From JABWBR01 sp036741235 (lineage in GTDB: Bacteria; Bacteroidota; Bacteroidia; Chitinophagales; Saprospiraceae), in NCBI GenBank assembly GCA_036741235.1, contig DAINSQ010000212.1, positions 1-7,180 on the forward strand: a stretch of 7,180 bases of DNA, read 5' to 3'. The position numbers were made by a program, and so were the translations under genes. Positions 6,619 to 7,180 of the stretch are shown one piece after another (within the stretch, counting starts at the first letter, position 1; each line of letters starts with the position of its first letter). The notes beneath the pieces were generated by a model. It made no database searches, had not been told where the DNA came from, and saw only the letters and a list, made by a program, of their open reading frames with translations.

Positions 6619-7116
6619 CTATTTAGTCGGAGTTATAGTCATGCTGCTATTCCAAATATCAGCGTCTAGTTTCCAGTCGCCATTTACCATTTTCCAAATA
6701 AAAATGAATTTACCCCTTTCAGTTGTACTGTCTTTTCCATAACTCATAATATAGTTGCCCTCGTTAATCAGGTAGTCGCCACTACCATATAATGCCGTTT
6801 TTTCTATACGGAACTCATTTATACCAAAATTTACAGTTTCCAGATTTACGATAGCAATGGCAGAACGTCCACTTATTATTTCTGAATTTGGAGCAAATAC
6901 TCTGGCATCTTCGGTAAATATGTTATTCAAAAAAGCTGTGTCACGGAGAACATGAGCTTCGCCAAATTGCTTGTTCTTCTCATCAATAATTTTTCTCAAC
7001 GCTGTTATATCAGATTTTGCAGACTGATTTTCATTATTGTCTGTTGTGGTGTTAGTATTACAGCTGGTGAGTAATAAAGTACAAAAAAATACCGAGACAA
7101 TAAAAATTGACCTCAT
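6619..7116 (-). CDS. DUF4440/SnoaL-like (NTF2-fold) lipoprotein
   Basis: The 165-residue product has a lipoprotein signal peptide with lipobox LLTSC (Cys19), then a flexible Asn/Thr/Asp-rich linker (20-35). The remainder is a small cone-shaped NTF2-like domain: a first helix about 35-68 (KNKQFGEAHVLRDTAFLNNIFTEDA), FAPNSEIISGRSAI (74-87), then strands ending in GKFIFIWKMVNGDWKLDADIWNSS (135-158), which is the usual DUF4440 ending. Such domains bind small ligands or act as catalytic subunits, but this one has no known substrate. Anchoring in the envelope is predicted from the lipobox. ATG 7116 is preceded by an A-rich leader (TAAAACAAATCAA). It lies upstream of the serine hydrolase on the same strand, so co-transcription is possible. 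Base composition is AT-rich like the hydrolase. Confidence 0.9.
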   Translation of the reverse strand: MRSIFIVSVFFCTLLLTSCNTNTTTDNNENQSAKSDITALRKIIDEKNKQFGEAHVLRDTAFLNNIFTEDARVFAPNSEIISGRSAIAIVNLETVNFGINEFRIEKTALYGSGDYLINEGNYIMSYGKDSTTERGKFIFIWKMVNGDWKLDADIWNSSMTITPTK

Positions 7117-7180
7117 TTGATTTGTTTTAGAGCATGTTTGGATTTTCGTGATTGAGCGAAAGCGAGCAAATTTTATTTTA
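7117..7180. other. Upstream region of the DUF4440 gene, possible mobile-element end
   Basis: These 64 bases contain the leader of the DUF4440 gene. GAGCGAAAGCGAG at 7154-7166 reads the same in both directions on one strand (a mirror repeat, not a dyad). A TTTG word occurs on the minus strand at 7167-7170, but no TAnnTTTG lies 17-23 bp downstream of it. AGAGCATGTTTGGATTTT (7130-7147) reminds me of insertion-sequence ends in this phylum, an impression I cannot confirm here. Confidence 0.25.

Overview
The window reads as chromosomal DNA from a member of the Bacteroidota. The support is a CarboxypepD_reg/plug/beta-barrel outer-membrane protein of the kind abundant in that phylum, A-rich leaders instead of Shine-Dalgarno sequences in front of most genes, TAnnTTTG words of the Bacteroidota promoter type beside start codons, and lipoproteins with LTSC lipoboxes. 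A placement near the Saprospiria or a related environmental lineage is my guess from protein style only. I see no tRNA, rRNA, CRISPR array or transposase gene.

Layout: bases 1-221 are non-coding and highly structured. They hold a 16-bp perfect palindrome (7-22) and a 146-bp element (53-198) bounded by a perfect 15-bp inverted repeat, with 8-bp tandem repeats and nested GTCGGGA hairpins inside. Bases 222-2607 carry two minus-strand genes: an ECF sigma factor and, just downstream, a large single-pass membrane protein placed where an anti-sigma factor would be expected. A 234-bp divergent region (2608-2841) separates them from a plus-strand outer-membrane beta-barrel receptor (2842-5271), which is followed by a strong 13-bp-stem hairpin (5281-5317).

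From about 5320 to the right edge the DNA becomes clearly AT-rich and the coding strand switches. Here lie two minus-strand lipoprotein genes, a DUF4440/SnoaL-like (NTF2-fold) protein and a class-C beta-lactamase-like serine hydrolase. The composition change suggests a different origin from the left two thirds. The hydrolase shows a possible one-base frameshift at its 3' end.

How the genes may work together: the sigma factor and its membrane partner are probably a cell-envelope signalling pair. Whether they control the divergent receptor is plausible from position only. The two lipoproteins are co-oriented and may be co-transcribed, but nothing ties them functionally to the sigma/receptor group. 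Most of the window is recognisable biology. The least explained parts are the 53-198 element, the architecture of the sigma partner protein, and the frameshift-like tail between the hydrolase and the hairpin.
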